Shown here in pieces: positions 47,565-60,382 of a stretch of 64,000 bases of DNA; the stretch's first letter is position 1, and each line of letters begins with the position of its first letter. The stretch covers positions 37,650,164 through 37,714,163 of the forward strand of contig CM042088.1 of assembly GCA_023512835.1 (NCBI GenBank), given 5' to 3'. The notes beneath the pieces were generated by a model. That model was not told the DNA's origin and made no database searches. It was given only the letters and a program-made list of their open reading frames with translations. This stretch comes from Taxillus chinensis. Its lineage: Eukaryota; Streptophyta; Magnoliopsida; Santalales; Loranthaceae. The translations under genes were made by a program, and so were the position numbers.

Positions 47565-49560
47565 CTTCCAATCTCTATAAAATTTGAACCCTATAAAACC
47601 ACATTAGATGATGAACAAGCTTCCAGTTATGGATCTTCTCAGGGGCCAATATTGTGGAGCACCGTATATCTTTTTTCCTGTTGAAAAACAAGTAAGCGAT
47701 ATTAGATAATTCTAAATACAAGAATCAAGTCAGCGGAGAGAAGAAACAACAGGAAAATCTAAGTACATGACTGCAGAATAGATAGTGGGAGAGATTCAGC
47801 ATTAAAGTTGCCTGGAAAAAAAATACCTTTTAGCCAGTACAGCCAAAATATTGTCTCAACTCAAATATGGCATCCTAAAAGAGGAAGCCAGTTTAAAGTT
47901 CCTGCAATGTCAAGCAACCATCAGAACCTAGAAACCTTCATACAGGATTCAGTTCATCATGCTTTTACTGCTTCTAAAGGACTAATTAGAATCTTTCCCC
48001 CATGGTAGAGAGTAAAGGTCCGGCATAACTCACAAGAGTATAATCATGTAAAATGTACATATAAAAGAATATTTGCACACATTGATGCTCAAGCATAGAC
48101 AACAATTTGACAATTGAATGCCTGAAAATTTTGTTAGTCGCCTTAGGGAAGGGCTTTCTTGCTTCCACACCTCTGCCCACTTCTGCTGCTACCCATGCCG
48201 TACCTCTTGATCCTGATCCCTTTCCACTAAAGTTTCTAATTATATTCAAGAATTGAAAATGGTAAATAGAAGATCCTTATCACAAAGAATTAGAGAAGTG
48301 GATAATATTTCAAAAGCATAGAAGGAAAATGCCAAATTTTAACCAGGAACTGAATTGAAATGCAAGCCTGATTATGAATGAGATGAAAATGCAGCAGCCT
48401 ACATGCATAAATATTATAATATATCTATCAATCATAATTCCAACCAGTCAATAATACCCATAATATGAAATAGAAAAAGTAATTCAGTAGAAAGTTCGAT
48501 TTAACAAGGACATAAAACAACTGTAGATTTTATACAACACAAGCAAAATTCTCACTAAAATTTAAGAGAGCCACGGACACTTCATTAAATCATTTGTCAC
48601 GCCATGTGCTGGAGTCAATTAAATTTGGGAGTCAAGAAAATGCAGTGATGTAGAATCTGTAAGTCAAACACTCAATTTATAGAAACAGGACCATGGTAAT
48701 GTAAAACTGAATCAATCCAAAATAGGATTGCATCTTCGAAATTATGTTAGAAAATTATAGTATGGACGAAAGGGAAGAATCCGAACAATTGGAAGAAAGA
48801 GAATCAAAGAGGGAGAAAGAGAGAATGTAAAGTGAAGCCCCATTACGGGTTCTATTACAGGTCTTCCCTATAATAGTATTCGTCGGTATGTATAATCCTA
48901 GGGCAGAGTGGATGTTAAATTCTAATCTCGGACAAAACCAGTAACAGGGTCTCGCTTAAGCTTGGAACTGCATCACGTGGACTCGAGGACACAATCAAAT
49001 AAGGCTCGATCCACGGACTTGCTTAAGGAATAAACTTTGGGCTTGCGGTACAATTTTGGTGCCAACCAACATAAATATTAACAGCATTAGCCAATGGTAA
49101 AGATGCAAAACCCAGGAGGTTGTGCTTCAATATGCACTACAGTAAACCTGAAAATTATATAAATGTTATACGATGAAAAGACAGATCAACATTAAATGTT
49201 ATAACCCAGTAACTTAAATCCGTTTGCGTGGTTTAGAATTGAGAAAAAAGAAAGAATTTGTCCGGAAATTAATCGAGTTTATTTTCAAATATCTATCTGC
49301 AAATGGTATGGTTCTCCAACTTTGATCCTTGAACTATTTTATACGGATAATACTGGCCTATCCTAAAATTACGATTATGAAAAGCAAACACGAATGCGCA
49401 AGGGGGCAGAAACGCGGAATGCAGACAACAGACGAAAGCGGCAAATGAGAACCTTAAATTCAACGAAAACGCAAATGAGAAAACATCAGAAACATAAACA
49501 TCTGCGAACGTACCGATTTAGTTATTTTTATTTTTATTTTATTTTTTTGGATATCGGAGG
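47565..49560 (-). other. RABA5 5' region, probable 5'-UTR intron
   Basis: No coding frame over 90 codons and no transposon signature. Fairly complex, moderately AT-rich sequence between the RABA5 start and a CT-rich exon-like block at 49.6-49.9 kb. I infer a leader intron but cannot place its splice sites. Confidence 0.35.
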
Positions 49561-49589
49561 CCACCTTAGCTCTTCTCTTCCGATTTTTT

Positions 49590-49900
49590 GAACCTCTGAT
49601 TAACTCCCGCAAAACAAAACCCAAACAAGGATCAGGGGACAGATGAAATCGGGGATGCGCACAGCAATGTAAGCGACGAACTGTCCTCGTGATAAGTTAG
49701 GGTTAGGCTTCGCGATGCGAAGAGAGGAGAAACAAGCGGGGGAGAGAGAGAGAGAGACGACGATGGATGGTGATTGTGATTGTGATTGTGATTGTGATTG
49801 GGTTGGGATTTGGATAGGGTTTGTGATTGTGATTGGGAGGATGTGAGCACCAGATTTGATTGAGAGCTCCTCTTACTCTCAAACACGCTTTGCTCGAAAT
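49590..49900 (-). promoter_or_regulatory. Probable first noncoding exon/promoter-proximal region of RABA5
   Basis: Read on the minus strand it is pyrimidine-rich (TCTCTCTCTCTCTCCCCC near 49740-49755), with CCCTAACCC-like text and a six-base AATCAC repeat (49770-49800). Such text is common in plant 5' leaders. Assignment to RABA5 is by position and strand only. Confidence 0.35.
49771..49801. repeat. (GTGATT)n hexanucleotide repeat
   Basis: About five copies of the six-base unit, with related copies at 49823-49837. Confidence 0.85.
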
Positions 49901-49933
49901 GGGCCAGACTGCCAGGGAGAGGTTGGTACCTCT

Positions 49934-50045
49934 TATTATTATTATTATTATTATTTAGATATTATTATTAATATTTAGATATTATTATAATTATTATTAT
50001 TTAGATATTTTAATAATATTATTTGGATATTTTAATAATATTAGT
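49934..50045. repeat. (TTA)n microsatellite and degenerate ATTATTTAGATA repeats
   Basis: Seven to eight TTA units at 49934-49956, then four imperfect copies of a unit with TATTTAGATATT. Confidence 0.85.
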
Positions 50046-50300
50046 GTTGTTGGGGTTAAAGGCCTCCGGCGAAGGAGTTGGTCGACCAGGACCGCTGCAA
50101 CGCCGATTGGCCTCCCCACACGTCCAGCAAGCAAGGCAAGGCCTCTGGTGACACACCGACCTCCACAACCATCTTCCCCGTCTCCACCGAAGCACCCTCC
50201 AGTCCAGGCTCCATCCGACCTACCCCATTGGCCTCCGAACAACTTCCCATTCCACGGCTGACACCACTGTCGCCGTCTAAAAAGATGGTGTTTTGGGAAA
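50046..50300. other. GC-rich block, unrecognised
   Basis: Its composition differs sharply from its surroundings. Open frames of 76-82 codons exist on both strands but look low-complexity and match nothing I know. Possibly a captured gene fragment. Confidence 0.3.
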
Positions 50301-50970
50301 ACACTTAAAATTAAACTGTGGTTGGATTGAAAAATTAATTAAAAAAAAAACAAAACAGTGTTAGAATAAAAATTTATACGGCAAAAAATATATATTCATA
50401 CCAATTGAACTGTTTACGCGAATTACCTCCAGCAAGATGTTTAACAATGCTTACGTAATAATATCCTAACAATAATAAACATTTGTTTGCGTAACATTAA
50501 CAACAACAGTAGTACAGTACTTAATTATATCTTTTAGTTAACAATAATTCAATGATATCCTAACGGCTCAATTCCCCAAATATTACTTTTCAATCTTTAT
50601 TAATTTCAGCCAAGAATACAATTGCTTTTTTAATTAAAAAGAATTCACGACTTTTCGTGAAACACAAATAATTAGTAATTAATTAATATGATAAAATATA
50701 TAGTTTAATTTTTATAATCTGAAAATATATTATTTTAAAAAATATAACTATTTTTATAATTTAAATATTAAATTTTAAATTCATCAAATTCATTTTTTTT
50801 TAAATAATCCTACTTTCAAAAATAATACAATCATATCAAATATTCCCTAGATATCATTTTTTTTTCAAAGGCTTTTAAATTATTTTTTATAGAATTTTAC
50901 CTATAAATTTGTTGGAATTTATAAATAGTTTTTAGAAGAAGAGAAAATTAGAATTTAGGGATTTACATGA
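50301..50970. other. AT-rich spacer
   Basis: No gene or clear repeat seen. Confidence 0.5.
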
Positions 50971-50979
50971 AACCTTAAG

Positions 50980-51515
50980 CATAGTTATTAGAATTGGACC
51001 AGACCGGCCGGTGGACCAATAAACCGGTGACTCAGGCACTTAATCGGTTCAGTTTCCCAATTAATTGGACTGTTTTTGCAAAAAAAAAAAAAACCGGAAA
51101 AACCGGTCTGACTTGGTTGGATTTTATAAAATCGGATGGTTTTTTAAAAAACTATAAAATATTATTTAATTTATTTTATAATATAATTTTAATTTAAAAT
51201 TAATGACTAATATTAATATTTCACTTCAATATATTTCCAAACTTTATTAACAAAATTTTACTATGAATTTTTATCACTAAACTTTTAAATTTATTAAGAA
51301 TTTATATTAGAAATATATATTAAAAATAAAATAGTATTATATTAAAAGTATAATTTTAACGTGTTAGTTTAAAATTATCTATTTTTTATTAATATATATT
51401 TATATATAATTATTAATTATATGACTGATTCGACCACTAACCCAACGGTTGAACCAATGACCCGACCACCCGGTGACTTAACCGGGTCAATATTCGATCT
51501 GGTTCTTATAATTAT
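50980..51515. mobile_element. MITE with perfect 9-bp TSD (MULE-like)
   Basis: AACCTTAAG flanks both sides (50971-50979 and 51516-51524). The ends are imperfect inverted repeats, ATAGTTATTAGAATTGGACC on the left and, in reverse, ATAATTATAAGAACCAGA on the right. ACCGGT/GACCCGGT motifs are subterminal. Nine-base duplications are typical of Mutator-like elements; eight-base hAT is possible if the first A is coincidental. No transposase. Confidence 0.8.
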
Positions 51516-51752
51516 AACCTTAAGTATCAAACGATGTGGAATCAAATTGAATATAATTCTTGAAAGTGATTTCGTAAAGAGATTTTAGAAATTTTATTTT
51601 AGTTATATTTAGTCTCCTTGAATAAATATAATTTGAATATAATCAATTTTTGAGTCAAAGGAATATAAAGTTAAAGAATGTAAAATGATGCTTTAGCACA
51701 TCAAAGCTTATAACTAATGTAAAATGATGAAGCATCAAAACTTTAATAATTA

Positions 51753-52618
51753 TTGTCGACAAGGCTGAGAGATGCCAGCAACTGTCAATCAAACAGAGCA
51801 TTACAATTCTATGGTGACAGATAATTTTTTACAAACTAGTAATTTCATGTACCAAGCGTACAAAATTCATATTTCTTTAATTCCTTGTTTTTTTTTCATA
51901 TTTGCTTTTCTCCCCCCTGTTGCTTGGAATATGGAAGACTGAATCTGTGAATTTTATGGAAATTGTGAGGAGGAAGGGGGGAGATGTGATTTTCTAGATT
52001 TTTGAATTGGAGTTGGGAGTGTTTTAAAGAGAAATTTTACAGTACATGAGGTGACGAATATTAATATAGCAAGCAGATAAGTTTTTTTAAAATTTTAAAA
52101 TGTTTTCCTTTTTATATTTAATGAACACCAATTATCTCTCCCAACTAATAACATATATCTCTTATCCTACCTATTTTAGTTTATATTCTTCGTATGCTCT
52201 TACTGCATGGCTATATGGCAATATATAATCGGGACTAGCATTATATTAATGGTGTGTCATTTAATCATATGACATCACTTCAACTAGTAGTATGGGAGAC
52301 TTGCACGATAACTGCAATAAAACTTTTTAATTTTACTTAAACTCTTCTTTTTTAAATAAGATTTTACTTAAATGAATTTGTCTTAGCCAAATGGTATTAT
52401 TTCTATCTCTAAATCAAACGGAAAAATGAATGATAACCAAAAGATTTTTTAAAGATTAAAAAAAAAAAAGTTCGTTAGTCATGTTAAATGGACATAGAAA
52501 AGGGGTACCCACGCACGGAACGTGTTGGCCACCTGCTTGACCGACCCGTCTAGAGGTTTAAGCCAACCACAGTGCAAGAGAGGAACAGTGACCTCCACAA
52601 CTCACACCCCGACTCTTT
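51753..52618 (+). repeat. Repeat A of INT-flank family
   Basis: It shares about 850 bp with repeats B and C. Landmarks: GAGAGATGCCAGCAACTGTC, GTAATTTCATGTACCA, GGAATATGGAAGACTGAAT, ACCCACGCACGGAACGTG and GAGGTTTAAGCCAACCAC. No protein-coding content seen. Confidence 0.85.
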
Positions 52619-53390
52619 AAAAATAGTATTATTTTTAAAAATAAATTTATTTTTAAAAAATTAAATTTAATAAATTTTAAAGTATCTATGATTTATTTGG
52701 ACTCATAAATTTAAAATATAATTATATTTAAAAATAATAATTAATTAAACAAAGCCTGAGGATTTTATATATTTATTTTGAAAATAATATTATTTTTAAT
52801 TTAAAATTGATTAAAAATATTTATATTTTTAATTATAATTATTTTTTAAATATTTTTATGATTAATAATACAGATTGCACAAATAATCTACATATATATA
52901 TATATACTGGATTGATATTATTATTTTTTAAAACTAAAAATATATTCAATGAAATAAATTCACGACATATGTTCAATTACCGTATAAAATAGGCAATCTG
53001 ACGCAAAGACAGTTCGGAGGTTTGTAGTTGTTTTTTTCTTTTCTGGCGTAAACAATTAAATTAAAAATGCATTCGTTGTTGCTATTGAGGCTACATTCAG
53101 TTTTTTACCATGGTATCATGATATTAATTTTTTAAATATAATTATTTTTTAAAAATAATAAATTTAAAAATTATGTTTAAGTATTAAAAATTTATTTGAA
53201 CTAATAGTTTTGAAAAATATTTTTAATTAAAAAATAATATAAATTCACCAGTATTATAAAAGAAATTGTGTATCGCGCGTCTATGGGATGCAGTGCTCTG
53301 TGGTTAAAAAAACAGCATTACTAATTACTACATAATTCAATAATCTTTTTTCGTAACACAATAACATCCAAACTAAGCTTATGATCATGA
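52619..53390. other. AT-rich spacer with inverted 60-bp piece
   Basis: 52972-53032 (TTACCGTATAAAATAGGCAATC) is the reverse complement of 54446-54507. The remainder is AT-rich and featureless. Confidence 0.6.
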
Positions 53391-54398
53391 CTAAGAGCTT
53401 CTACGTTACCCACAAAAAGGTCAACAAACAAATGAATGTTACCCAAAAAAAAAAACAAAGGGAAAAGTACATTAATTATAACCACAGCAAACACATGAAT
53501 GAAAAAAAACTGAATAGCTAGAATAAATTTTAAATTATTTACAAGAAAGGAAAAAATCGTTTTAGACTAATGTTATTGCCGGCTAGGCTAAGAGATGCCA
53601 ATAGTTGTCCATCAAGCAGAGCATTATAATTCCATGGTGACAGATAAATTTTTACAAACCAGTAATTTCATGTACCAGGCGTACAAATTCACCTTTCTTT
53701 TATTTCTTGTTTTTTTTTTCTGCTTGTTTTCCTCCCCATTTGGAATATGGAAGACTGAATTTTATGGATATTGTGAGAACTGAGAAGCAATGGGGGAAAT
53801 GTGATTTTTGGGTTTTTTTAATTGGAGTTGGGAGTGTTTCAAAGAGTATTATTACCGTACATGAGGTGATGGACATCTACGACGCTGTGACTCATCCATG
53901 ACTAATAATAATATAGCGAGTGGATAAGCCTCTTAAAAATTTTAAACCGTTTTCCTATTTGTATTTAATGAACACCAATTATCCCTCTCAACCGCGACAA
54001 CATTTATATCTTATCCTACCTATTTTACTTCATATTCTTCATATGCTGGCCATATGACGATATATAATTAGAACATGCGTTATATCAATGACGTATCATT
54101 TAATCATATGATATCACTTTAACTAGTAGTATGTGAGAAGAAAACTTTTTAATTTTACTTAAATTCTTTTTTTTTTTATGTTATATTTTGCTTGAATGAA
54201 TTTGTCTTAGCCAAATGGTATTATTTCTATCTCTAAATCAAAGCAATAGTAGTGGACCATTAAGAATATATATATATACATAGTAAAGGGGGACCCACGC
54301 ACGGAACATGTTGGCCACCTGCTTGACCGACCTGTCTAGAGGTTTAAGCCAACCACAGTGCAAGAGAGGAACTGTGTGACCTCCACAACTCACAACCA
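53390..54398 (+). repeat. Repeat B of INT-flank family
   Basis: Direct copy of A, extended upstream (CTTCTACGTTACCCACAAA, about 53399) through homology shared only with C. Paired with C it forms an inverted repeat with a spacer of about 340 bp. Confidence 0.85.
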
Positions 54399-54740
54399 AT
54401 GCTTTTTATTTAATTTTTGACACTAGAAAAGGCCAAAAAAAAAAATACAAACCTCCAAAATGTCTTTTGCGTCAGATAAGATTGCCTATTTTATACGGTA
54501 ATTGAAGATTATTAATCATGTCATTGCCATATTAGCAACCGTGGAGCCGCTGGCGATGATTGTATGCGATAAGGTGGATGGTAACAACACCTGTATGGAC
54601 CTCCGTGCATTTATTTCATTGGATATATTTCTCCTTTTTCGATTCATTTCATGTTGACCTTTTCAACCCGATTGCGACACCGGATCACCAAATAAAATAT
54701 TAAAATTAAGGTGGATTTTGACACCGAGATTGATTATTAA

Positions 54741-55505
54741 AGAGTCGGTCGGGGGTGTGAGTTGTCAGTTGTGGAGGTCACTCACAGTTCCTCTCTTGCA
54801 CTTGCACTGTGGTTGGCTTAAACCTCTAAACAGGTCGGTGGCCAACACGTTCCGTGCGTGTGTGAGTGGGTCCCCCTTTGGATATCATTCATTTTTTTTA
54901 TGTTTTTTTTAAAGGATATTGACACTGGGTTTTCTATATATATATATATATATCGCCATATAGCCAGTAATATGAAGTAAAAATAGGTAGGATAAGAGAT
55001 AAATGCGGTTTGTTGGGAGAGATAATTGGTGTTCATTAAATACAGGAAAACATTTTAAATATTTAAAGAGTCTTATCTGCTCGCTATATTATTACTAGTC
55101 ATGGATGAGTCACAGCGTTGTAGACGTCCGCGTAATACTCCTCTTTAAAAACATTCCCAAACTCCCATTCAAAAACTCAGAAATCACATCTCCCTCTTTA
55201 CAATATCCATAAAATTCACAGACTCAGTCTTCCATATTCCAAGCAACAGGAGGAAACAAGAAAAAAAACAAGAACTAAAAGAAAGGTAAATTTCATATGC
55301 CTGGTACATAAAATTATTGGTTTGTAAAAATTTATCTGTCGCCATGGTCCATGGAATGGAATTGTAATGCTCTGCTTGATCAGTTGATTGACAGCTACCG
55401 GCAGCAATACCATTAGTCTAAAACTTTTTTTTCCCTTTGTTTTTTTTTTTTTTGGTTGGTTACATTCATTTGTTTGTTGACTTCTTTGTGGGTAACGTAG
55501 AAGCT
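54741..55505 (-). repeat. Repeat C of INT-flank family, inverted, adjacent to INT gene
   Basis: Reverse-orientation copy of A/B. It ends about 280 bp before the transporter ATG. The reverse of ACTCTTT at its left edge matches the right edge of A. Confidence 0.85.
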
Positions 55506-55785
55506 GTTGGACATGATAATGCTGTTTTTTTTAAAGGAAATATGATTAATGTGGTATATTTTTCATATTGCCTCATCAGTTTCAAGTTTTTTTTAGTTGG
55601 GCTGTAAAATTAAGTTGATCCATTTTCTTCCCTTTTAATTAAATTATGGTTGCGCCCCAGTACGGTGCGTTGATTACTTCTTCCTGACACAGACACTACT
55701 TGAAAGTAAACTAATCTTCTTCCTGCTCTCCTTCAGGTTGTATCAGACTGTTTTTTTTTTCCCTACACCCCTGTGCGTGTGAGAT

Positions 55786-58226
55786 ATGGAGGGGGTCACT
55801 AAACCAGACTCGACAGAGTTCACCGAATGCTGGAAAACCGTATGGAAAACCCCTTATATTATGCGGCTAGCATTATCCGCTGGAATTGGTGGCTTGCTGT
55901 TTGGCTACGACACAGGTGTTACATCCATATATCATTTCTCACAGGTGTTCACTAGTTGATTTTATTCCACAGCTGATGAACCTCTTGCTCTTGGCACGCA
56001 CGCAGGTGTTATTTCGGGTGCACTTCTTTACATCCGTGAGGACTTTGAAGCCGTTGACAAGAAGACATGGCTACAGGCAACTAATTAACAAGCTTGAAAC
56101 TTAATGTGTGTGTGTATATATATATAGTGTCTGGGTTCATCATTATTTATATTGTTGCAGGAAACAATCGTGAGTATGGCCGTGGCAGGGGCCATTGTTG
56201 GCGCAGGAATCGGTGGATGGATGAATGACAGATTTGGGAGGAAATTTGCAATTCTAATTGCAGACATTATGTTCTTTATTGGCGCTGTGGTCATGGCTGC
56301 TGCTACAGCCCCATGGATAATTATTGTGGGAAGAATATTCGTAGGATTGGGGGTTGGAATGGCATCCATGACCTCGCCGCTTTACATTTCAGAAGCTTCT
56401 CCTGCGAGAATTAGAGGAGCTCTTGTTAGCACCAATGGTCTACTACTCACAGGAGGGCAGTTTCTGTCGTACCTTATCAATTTAGCCTTCACCAAGGTAA
56501 GTCCATTATAATATATAATCCCTCCTTCCTTTTTTCCCCCTTCCTTCCTGAAGGTAGTTAAAAATATAATTTAAATCTTAAATTTGGTCGTGTTTCAGGC
56601 ACCCGGAACATGGCGTTGGATGCTAGGGGTTGCAGGCGTTCCTGCTTTGGTACAATTTCTTTTAATGTTGTCGCTTCCTGAGTCTCCTAGGTGGCTCTAC
56701 AGGAAGGTAGTAATCGTCGACTTTAGTTATGATTTTTATCCTGTTCCACGTATATTCATTTACTGGGTTCGGTTTTCCATAAATTTCACCTATTTTGTCT
56801 AATTTTATGGTTTCGCTTCATTTTATTTCCGCACAGGATAGAGTAGAAGAGGCCAGAAGCATCCTGGAGAAAATATATCATCAAGACGAAGTTGAAGACG
56901 AACTGAAAGCCTTACAAGCATCAATTGAACACGAAAAGGCGGAGGAAGGGGTTATTGGGGAAGGCGGCATAGTAACGAAAGTCAAGAAAGCCTTCAGCTC
57001 CCCTGTATTCCGGAGAGGCCTCTATGCAGGCATCACTGTTCAAGTGGCCCAGCAATTTGTGGGCATTAACACTGTGATGTACTATAGCCCCACCATTGTT
57101 CAGTTTGCTGGGTTCGCCTCCAACCAGACTGCTTTGGCGCTCTCTCTCGTTACCACTGGTGTCAATGCTTTGGGGTCTGTCGTGAGCATGGTTTTCGTTG
57201 ATAGGTATGGGAGGAGGAGGATGATGATGATTTCCATGTGTGGGATTATTAGTTGCCTGGTGTTGCTGTCGGTTGTGTTTTACCAAGCTTCAGCTCATGC
57301 CCCAGCCGTTAGTCAACTTCAGTCCACACAATTTGGCGCCAACTCCACTTGTCCTACGTACATCCAAGCTCCTGATGCATCATCTTGGAACTGTATGCAG
57401 TGCTTGCAAGCGTCCGATTGTGCCTTTTGTTCTGGTGCTGGGGGTGAAGTAAGTTTTCATTAAGAGCAGTAATATTTGTCCGGATGATTTAGAGCATTCA
57501 CGTCCAATGTGGCTCAATCTCAATCATGTGATCACTTCAGTCCAGTTGTGAATCGGATCATATGATTGAGATTAAGCAACATCAGTCCAGTTGTGAATCC
57601 AGTTCTAAATCTAAATCTAGACAAAAATATTTAATCTTTATATATGGAGGGAGTTGGCAATTATCTTTGATGATGCCAATAAGTTCATTGGCTGAATTTT
57701 TTGTTTTGTTTTATTGCCTTGGTTCCAACAGTTGCAACCTGGGGCATGCCTCTCCTCAACTAAGCTTTTAAAAGGCATGTGCCAAGCAGAGCGGCGCACT
57801 TGGTTCACCAATGGATGTCCAAGCAAATTCGGGATCTTAGCCGTCATAATGTTGGGAGCTTACATTATTTCATACTCCCCCGGGATGGGGACAGCTCCGT
57901 GGATAGTGAACTCGGAAATATACCCATTGAGATTCAGAGGCATCGGCGGGGGTATTGCAGCGGTTTCAAACTGGTGTTCAAACCTTGTGGTGAGCGAGAC
58001 ATTCTTGTCCTTGACAGAAGCCCTTGGCTCAGCAGGCACTTTCCTGCTTTTTGCTGGCTTCTCCTTTGCTGGGCTTATAGCTATCTACTGGTTGGTGCCT
58101 GAGACCAAGGGGTTGCCCATTGAGGAGGTGGAGAAGATGCTGCAGGAAAGCTACAAGCCAAGGGCCTTGGCTGTACTGCAGAAGAAGAAACACCCCCACA
58201 GCAAGGACGGCAGTAATGCCTGCTAG
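55786..58226 (+). CDS. INT4: Inositol transporter, INT2/INT4-like (six coding exons)
   Basis: Exons 55786-55915, 56006-56076, 56161-56496, 56599-56706, 56837-57448 and 57732-58226 give 583 residues, the usual INT size. This is a 12-helix major-facilitator sugar porter; INT2/INT4 family members are H+/inositol symporters of the plasma membrane. Motifs: [10 protein letters not shown] near the first helix, [11 protein letters not shown] (85-95), PESPRW (206-211), QQFVGIN (287-293), DRYGRRR (337-343), PETKG (542-546). An enlarged Cys-rich extracellular loop (about 385-450, with WNCMQCL and CAFC) marks the INT2/INT4 group rather than tonoplast INT1. Intron 2 uses a GC donor (CAG|GCAACT); the others are GT-AG. 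No inactivating change seen. INT2 versus INT4 is not resolved. Confidence 0.93.
55916..56005 (+). other. INT intron 1 with repeated CAGGTGTT at both splice sites
   Basis: A 90-nt intron. The string CAGGTGTT occurs across the donor (55913), inside (55942) and across the acceptor (56003). Joining ACAG to GTGTTATTTCG restores DTGVIS. Confidence 0.85.
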
Positions 58227-59170
58227 GAGGAAACCGTTGTTTTGTAATTACAAATCACAAATGAATTGTTATTTCTTTCAACATTTTTTTTTTTTAAAAA
58301 AAAAAAAGTCGATTGCTTCTGTTTTGTTTTTCCATATTGAAAGCTAAATTGTTTTTGCCAACTTTTTCTTGTAGCAATATCTTTAGCGTGCGCGCGCGCA
58401 CAACAGTGCCTCAAAGGGTGTTTAAAAACTCAACCAAGCCAACAAACCAAACCATTTGAAATGAAAATAAACTACTTTTAAATTTCACTTGATTCGTTTG
58501 GTTTGAAAATTTCGAAAACCGCTCTTTCGGTAATAGAAAAAATTTCACATACCCCCTGTTGGCTTTATTTTATTAATCTAATAAATTAGTCAGTAATTTG
58601 AACAGAATAATAAAATATTATTATATTAAATATACGAACAACTTTCAGACTTATGTAGTACACAAGAATAAAATGAAATGGAATGAAATGAATATGAGAA
58701 TGAAATGGAAACGAGAATGGTTCACTAAGTGATTGGTATACAATTCTGTAGGGCGTTTGAATGAAAATTATAAATATATCCTCTCCAATGTCATATCATC
58801 CATCTTCTTCCTCAGCAACATCGCATTAAATTCATTCACCTCCACTTCTTCCGCTATTCTTTTGCTTGAACTCATTGCATTGTCTTCTCCCGAGGATCAA
58901 AATGTATAACTATATTTTTTAAAAAAACAATAATAATACTAATGAAGGATAATTGGGCTATACTGGATATCAATTTACATCTTCAAAAACTCAAAAAGGT
59001 TCAAGAGGAACTCCAGTTTCCAAGAAACCCAAAGTCCATCTCATATAATTTTTTTTTAAAGCATCATAGAAAAATGGAGGAATCAAAAATAGACATTTAA
59101 TATAAGCAACGTGAAGACCAGCCAACCGATCTTGGTTGGAATCACATTAATTGGGTGTTGTACCAAGCAA
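58227..59170. other. INT 3' flank and AT-rich spacer
   Basis: Presumably contains the INT 3' UTR, with an alternating GCGCGCGCGC patch near 58389-58399. No other gene seen. Confidence 0.5.
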
Positions 59171-59184
59171 GCGGTAGGCAGCAG

Positions 59185-59415
59185 GTGATGATTGGGCTGG
59201 GAGGAGAGGGCAGTTGGGCAGTCATCGGGTTAGGAGGGAAGGGCGGTCAAATGACAATCGGGTTGGGAGAGGGGAGGACAGTCGGGCGGCGATCAGGTTG
59301 GGACTTGGGAGGGGAGGGCGGCCGGATGGCTGTCAGGCATGCAAGGAGAGGAGGGGAGGGAGGTCAGGCGTGCAGGAAGGGGAGCATTGGATTGCAGCAT
59401 GCAAGGAGGGAGATG
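59185..59415. repeat. G-rich minisatellite, about 33-40-bp units
   Basis: Four to five imperfect units of the form ATCGGGTTGGGAGGGGAGGGC followed by a GTCGGGCGGCG-like spacer. The open frames here follow from the repeat. Confidence 0.75.
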
Positions 59416-59572
59416 AGCGAAAAGGGCAACGTTGGAAGTCAATTCACATGCCCATGGGAATGTTTCAACGCCTACTATGTGTGGGGATTGGATTTTATTT
59501 TGTATAGGCATGTTAAAAGGGCTAAAGGCTCGTAGGCTATGCAGGTTGGCCCACAATATGGGTCGGGCTAGG

Positions 59573-60382
59573 TGTCACGCCCCTAACTCCAGGGGATTCG
59601 AAACCAGGCACGTGACTACCCTCCACTCACACCCAAGGGCGAGGAGTGGTAATTAGCATCAAAAGGGGCATACTACGGGTGCTTCCCAAATACATATGTA
59701 TAATCATACAATAAGGATATTCATGTACACTCCCAAAACCATGCAACTGAATGAAATATCATCATAACACATCATGCATCACTTAGTACCAACCACGGAC
59801 CAATGTCCGGAAAGAACAGTAGAAATACAAAACAATCAAAATAGACATAGACTCATACATTAACGAGGTTTGATCTGCTCGACTTCAAACCTCGAGGTTA
59901 CTTCCTGCTTGAACCTAAAAGTCAAGACAACAATATAGGGTGAGCACAAAGGCTCAGTAGGTGACCTACAACACACTGCCCGTATATACATGTGTCAATG
60001 TAGATTGATATAATGTCAATGAATGCATAACCAAACAATAATGTCCATAGTATTATATGCAATACCAATGAAATCATGAACACACACAACAACATCCACA
60101 CAACATGGTATTATACAATAATAATGAAAGAATAAACACAAAAGGTCCACACCATCAAGTCATACAAATAGTTCACAACTCAGCTAATTAACACAATGCA
60201 AGGCTCTTACAACCTGCCCACCACAATGGGAATGTAGCATGAAAAGCAACCAATCATGGGACTTTCTGCTGTCAACCATCCATGTAAGAGACCTCGGCTC
60301 CTAGCCATCCCTATATGAGACCTCGGTTGATCAGTCAATCAAATCAATAAAACCCCACAATCAAAGCTTTCGAACGTTGTGA
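59573..60382 (+). mobile_element. 5' part of a TGTCAC-family LTR
   Basis: It starts TGTCACGCCCCTAACTCC, and its next 60 bases resemble 11012 onward. It runs 810 bp until cut by the Copia element at 60383, so its far end is outside the window. Noncoding. Confidence 0.6.

Noticed and set aside
54818..55036. Small minus-strand gene upstream of INT
   Set aside because: The frame is not preserved in repeat copies A and B.
59155..59556. Overlapping glycine-rich frames
   Set aside because: Explained by the G-rich minisatellite.
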